A stretch of DNA of 64,000 nt from DASTCZ01 sp035308165 (lineage in GTDB: Bacteria; Acidobacteriota; Terriglobia; Acidiferrales; UBA7541): assembly GCA_035308165.1 (NCBI GenBank), contig DATGHC010000007.1, positions 34,702 through 98,701 on the forward strand, written 5' to 3'. The translations under genes and the position numbers were made by a program. Under the pieces are notes generated by a model, which did no database searches, had not been told where the DNA came from, and worked only from the letters and a program-made list of their open reading frames with translations. Positions 62,643 through 64,000 of the stretch are shown one piece after another (position 1 is the first letter of the stretch; each line of letters starts with the position of its first letter).

Positions 62643-63770
62643 ATGTTCCGCAGACTCGAAACCGACCGCTGGTTGTTCCTTTCCACGATCGCGCTTTGTC
62701 TGGTTGGCGCCGTGATGGTCTTCAGTGCCTCTGCGGTGACCGCACGTGAAGAATATGGCCACGCCTCTCATTTCCTGCTGCGCCAGCTGCTGTGGCTCGT
62801 CCTCGGCGCTGGAGGAATGCTCCTTCTCATGAATGTGGATTACCGGATTCTGCGCAAGCCGGCAATCGTCCTCGGTGGACTTACCGCTATCCTGCTCATG
62901 CTTGTCGGCGTCTTCTTTCTCGACCGCCACCACGACACGCACCGCTGGATTTCTTTCGGTGGCTTCGGCTTGCAACCGTCCGAGTTCGCCAAGCTCGCTG
63001 TCATCGCCTATCTCGCCTGGTTCTTGGAGCGCCGCTTGAAAGCCGGCCGCAAAAAGTTAGACGACCTGCGCCACACCGTCGTCCCTGCGCTCGGCCCGGT
63101 CTTGCTGGTGCTCGCACTGGTGGCCAAGCAGCCCGACCTTGGCACGGCAATCGAAATTTTCCTGATCGCCCTGGCCATGCTGTTCGTCGCCGGAGTTTCC
63201 ATGAAGTACCTGGCTGCAGCGGGCGCAGCCGTCGTGCCTTTCGTCGTTTACATGATCATCTTCGTCCCCTGGCGGTTCGAGCGCATGGTCAGCTTCCTCT
63301 ACCCCAACGCCGATCCTCAGGGCAAAGGTTTTCAGTTAATTCAATCTCTAATCGCTGTTGGCTCGGGTGGATTCACTGGCGTGGGCCTCATGGAGAGCCG
63401 CCAAAAACTGTTCTATCTACCCGAAGCGCACACCGACTTCATTTTTGCAGTGATCTGTGAGGAATTGGGCTTCATTGGCGGCACCATTGTGCTCGCTCTT
63501 TTTGCGGTTTACGCCTGGCGCGGGATGCGCGCGGCGCTCGAATCGCTCGATCCCTTCGGCAGGTTGGTCGCGCTCGGCATCACCACTATGATCGTCAGCC
63601 AGGCGCTCATCAATTTGTGTGTTGTGCTGGGGATGTTGCCCACGAAGGGCATTCCGCTCCCGTTCATCAGTTATGGCGGCTCAAGTTTGTTGGCCATGTT
63701 ATGGGCCACCGGCGTGCTACTGAACATCAGTCAAAACGCCGGGCGACACCTCGGCAAGCATGTTGCTTGA
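62643..63770 (+). CDS. ftsW: septal peptidoglycan polymerase FtsW (SEDS family)
   Basis: A 375-residue membrane protein with ten helices that polymerises lipid II at the septum together with FtsI. Family motifs are HRWISFGGFGLQPSEFAKL in the second extracytoplasmic part, EAHTDFIFAVICEELGF with the catalytic-type Asp, and PTKGIPLPFISYGGSSLL near the end. It lies between murD and murG, the usual order. Confidence 0.97.
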   Translation: MFRRLETDRWLFLSTIALCLVGAVMVFSASAVTAREEYGHASHFLLRQLLWLVLGAGGMLLLMNVDYRILRKPAIVLGGLTAILLMLVGVFFLDRHHDTHRWISFGGFGLQPSEFAKLAVIAYLAWFLERRLKAGRKKLDDLRHTVVPALGPVLLVLALVAKQPDLGTAIEIFLIALAMLFVAGVSMKYLAAAGAAVVPFVVYMIIFVPWRFERMVSFLYPNADPQGKGFQLIQSLIAVGSGGFTGVGLMESRQKLFYLPEAHTDFIFAVICEELGFIGGTIVLALFAVYAWRGMRAALESLDPFGRLVALGITTMIVSQALINLCVVLGMLPTKGIPLPFISYGGSSLLAMLWATGVLLNISQNAGRHLGKHVA

Positions 63771-63840
63771 ACGTGGGTGCGAAATCTGAATGCACGTGCG
63801 CATTACAAATGGGGGACAAGTGGCCGAAGGCCCACGGGCC

Positions 63841-64000
63841 ATGAAGCTGCTGGTTGCGGGCGGCGGCACTGGCGGCCACGTTTTTCCGGCTCTGGCCGTC
63901 ACCAAGGAATGGTTGCGTCGCGGGGCCGCTCTGAAGGAATCGAGGGAAGCAGTGTTCGTCGGAACCGAGCGCGGGCTGGAAAACAAGTTGGTGCCGGAAG
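63841..64000 (+). CDS. murG: MurG glycosyltransferase (N-terminal part only)
   Basis: MurG adds GlcNAc to lipid I to form lipid II. The N-terminal motif KLLVAGGGTGGHVFPALAV is diagnostic; the gene is cut by the window end after about 53 codons. The start may be ATG 63841, with the motif directly after it, or GTG 63820 or ATG 63790, which are in frame; GGGGGA lies just before the GTG. It follows ftsW by at least 19 nt. Confidence 0.95.
   Translation, partial: MKLLVAGGGTGGHVFPALAVTKEWLRRGAALKESREAVFVGTERGLENKLVPE

Overview
The window is 64 kb of gene-dense, GC-rich chromosome with no insertion sequence, prophage, CRISPR array or other obvious mobile DNA. The gene set points to a Gram-negative-type (diderm) bacterium: a DAP-type MurE, an AsmA-family protein, an Mla-like ABC ATPase, and secreted proteins with carboxypeptidase-regulatory-like, TPR or beta-propeller domains. 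S9 peptidases with Gly/Arg-rich inserts, paired M16 peptidases, moxR-DUF58-transglutaminase genes, HD-GYP and sigma-54 regulators, and GCTAAAGC-type dispersed palindromes together suggest Acidobacteriota (Terriglobia-like). That assignment is an inference from gene content and style; no marker search was possible.

Layout. 114-13136 (+): two secreted TPR proteins, rnc, lepB, an AsmA-like protein, an S9 peptidase, an unknown exported protein and uvrB. 13289-14509 (-): a membrane GT2 glycosyltransferase. 14533-18839 (+): a DUF2520 protein, an M16 peptidase pair and a ComEA-like HhH protein. 18848-22258 (-): ribBA, then groES-groEL under a consensus promoter with a perfect CIRCE element and a terminator. 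22533-28328 (+): a histidine kinase and NtrC-type regulator behind a candidate sigma-54 promoter with an upstream dyad, an orphan MlaF-like ATPase and an APC permease. 28340-46106 (-): sixteen genes in one direction, read from high to low coordinates: moxR, DUF58, mutY, transglutaminase, rimO, yacG, pgpA, a TIG/beta-propeller protein, cinA, thpR, plsY, gpsA, an HD-GYP protein, ftsY, ribD and ribE. 46167-52692: tRNA-Val(CAC), a DUF4149 protein, a large secreted protein (-), a divergent ychF, a ZIP transporter, an ECF sigma/anti-sigma pair and a DUF3106 protein. 52917-64000 (+): the division and cell-wall (dcw) cluster mraZ-rsmH-ftsL-ftsI-murE-murF-mraY-murD-ftsW-murG, with murG cut by the window end.

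How genes work together. The dcw cluster makes lipid II and the septal synthase FtsW-FtsI, and appears to be controlled by MraZ through six phased GTGG boxes on its own promoter. plsY, gpsA and pgpA supply phospholipid synthesis. ribBA, ribD and ribE cover most of riboflavin synthesis; ribH is not in the window. GroESL is under HrcA/CIRCE heat-shock control. The kinase/regulator pair probably controls its own transcription through sigma-54.

No wholly new system is obvious. The most interesting points are the dense regulatory architecture (sigma-54 promoter with dyad, MraZ box array), the RNase III insertion, the orphan MlaF-like ATPase with a degenerate signature loop, mutY inside a moxR-DUF58-transglutaminase operon with a repeat in its 3' end, and several unrecognised exported proteins.
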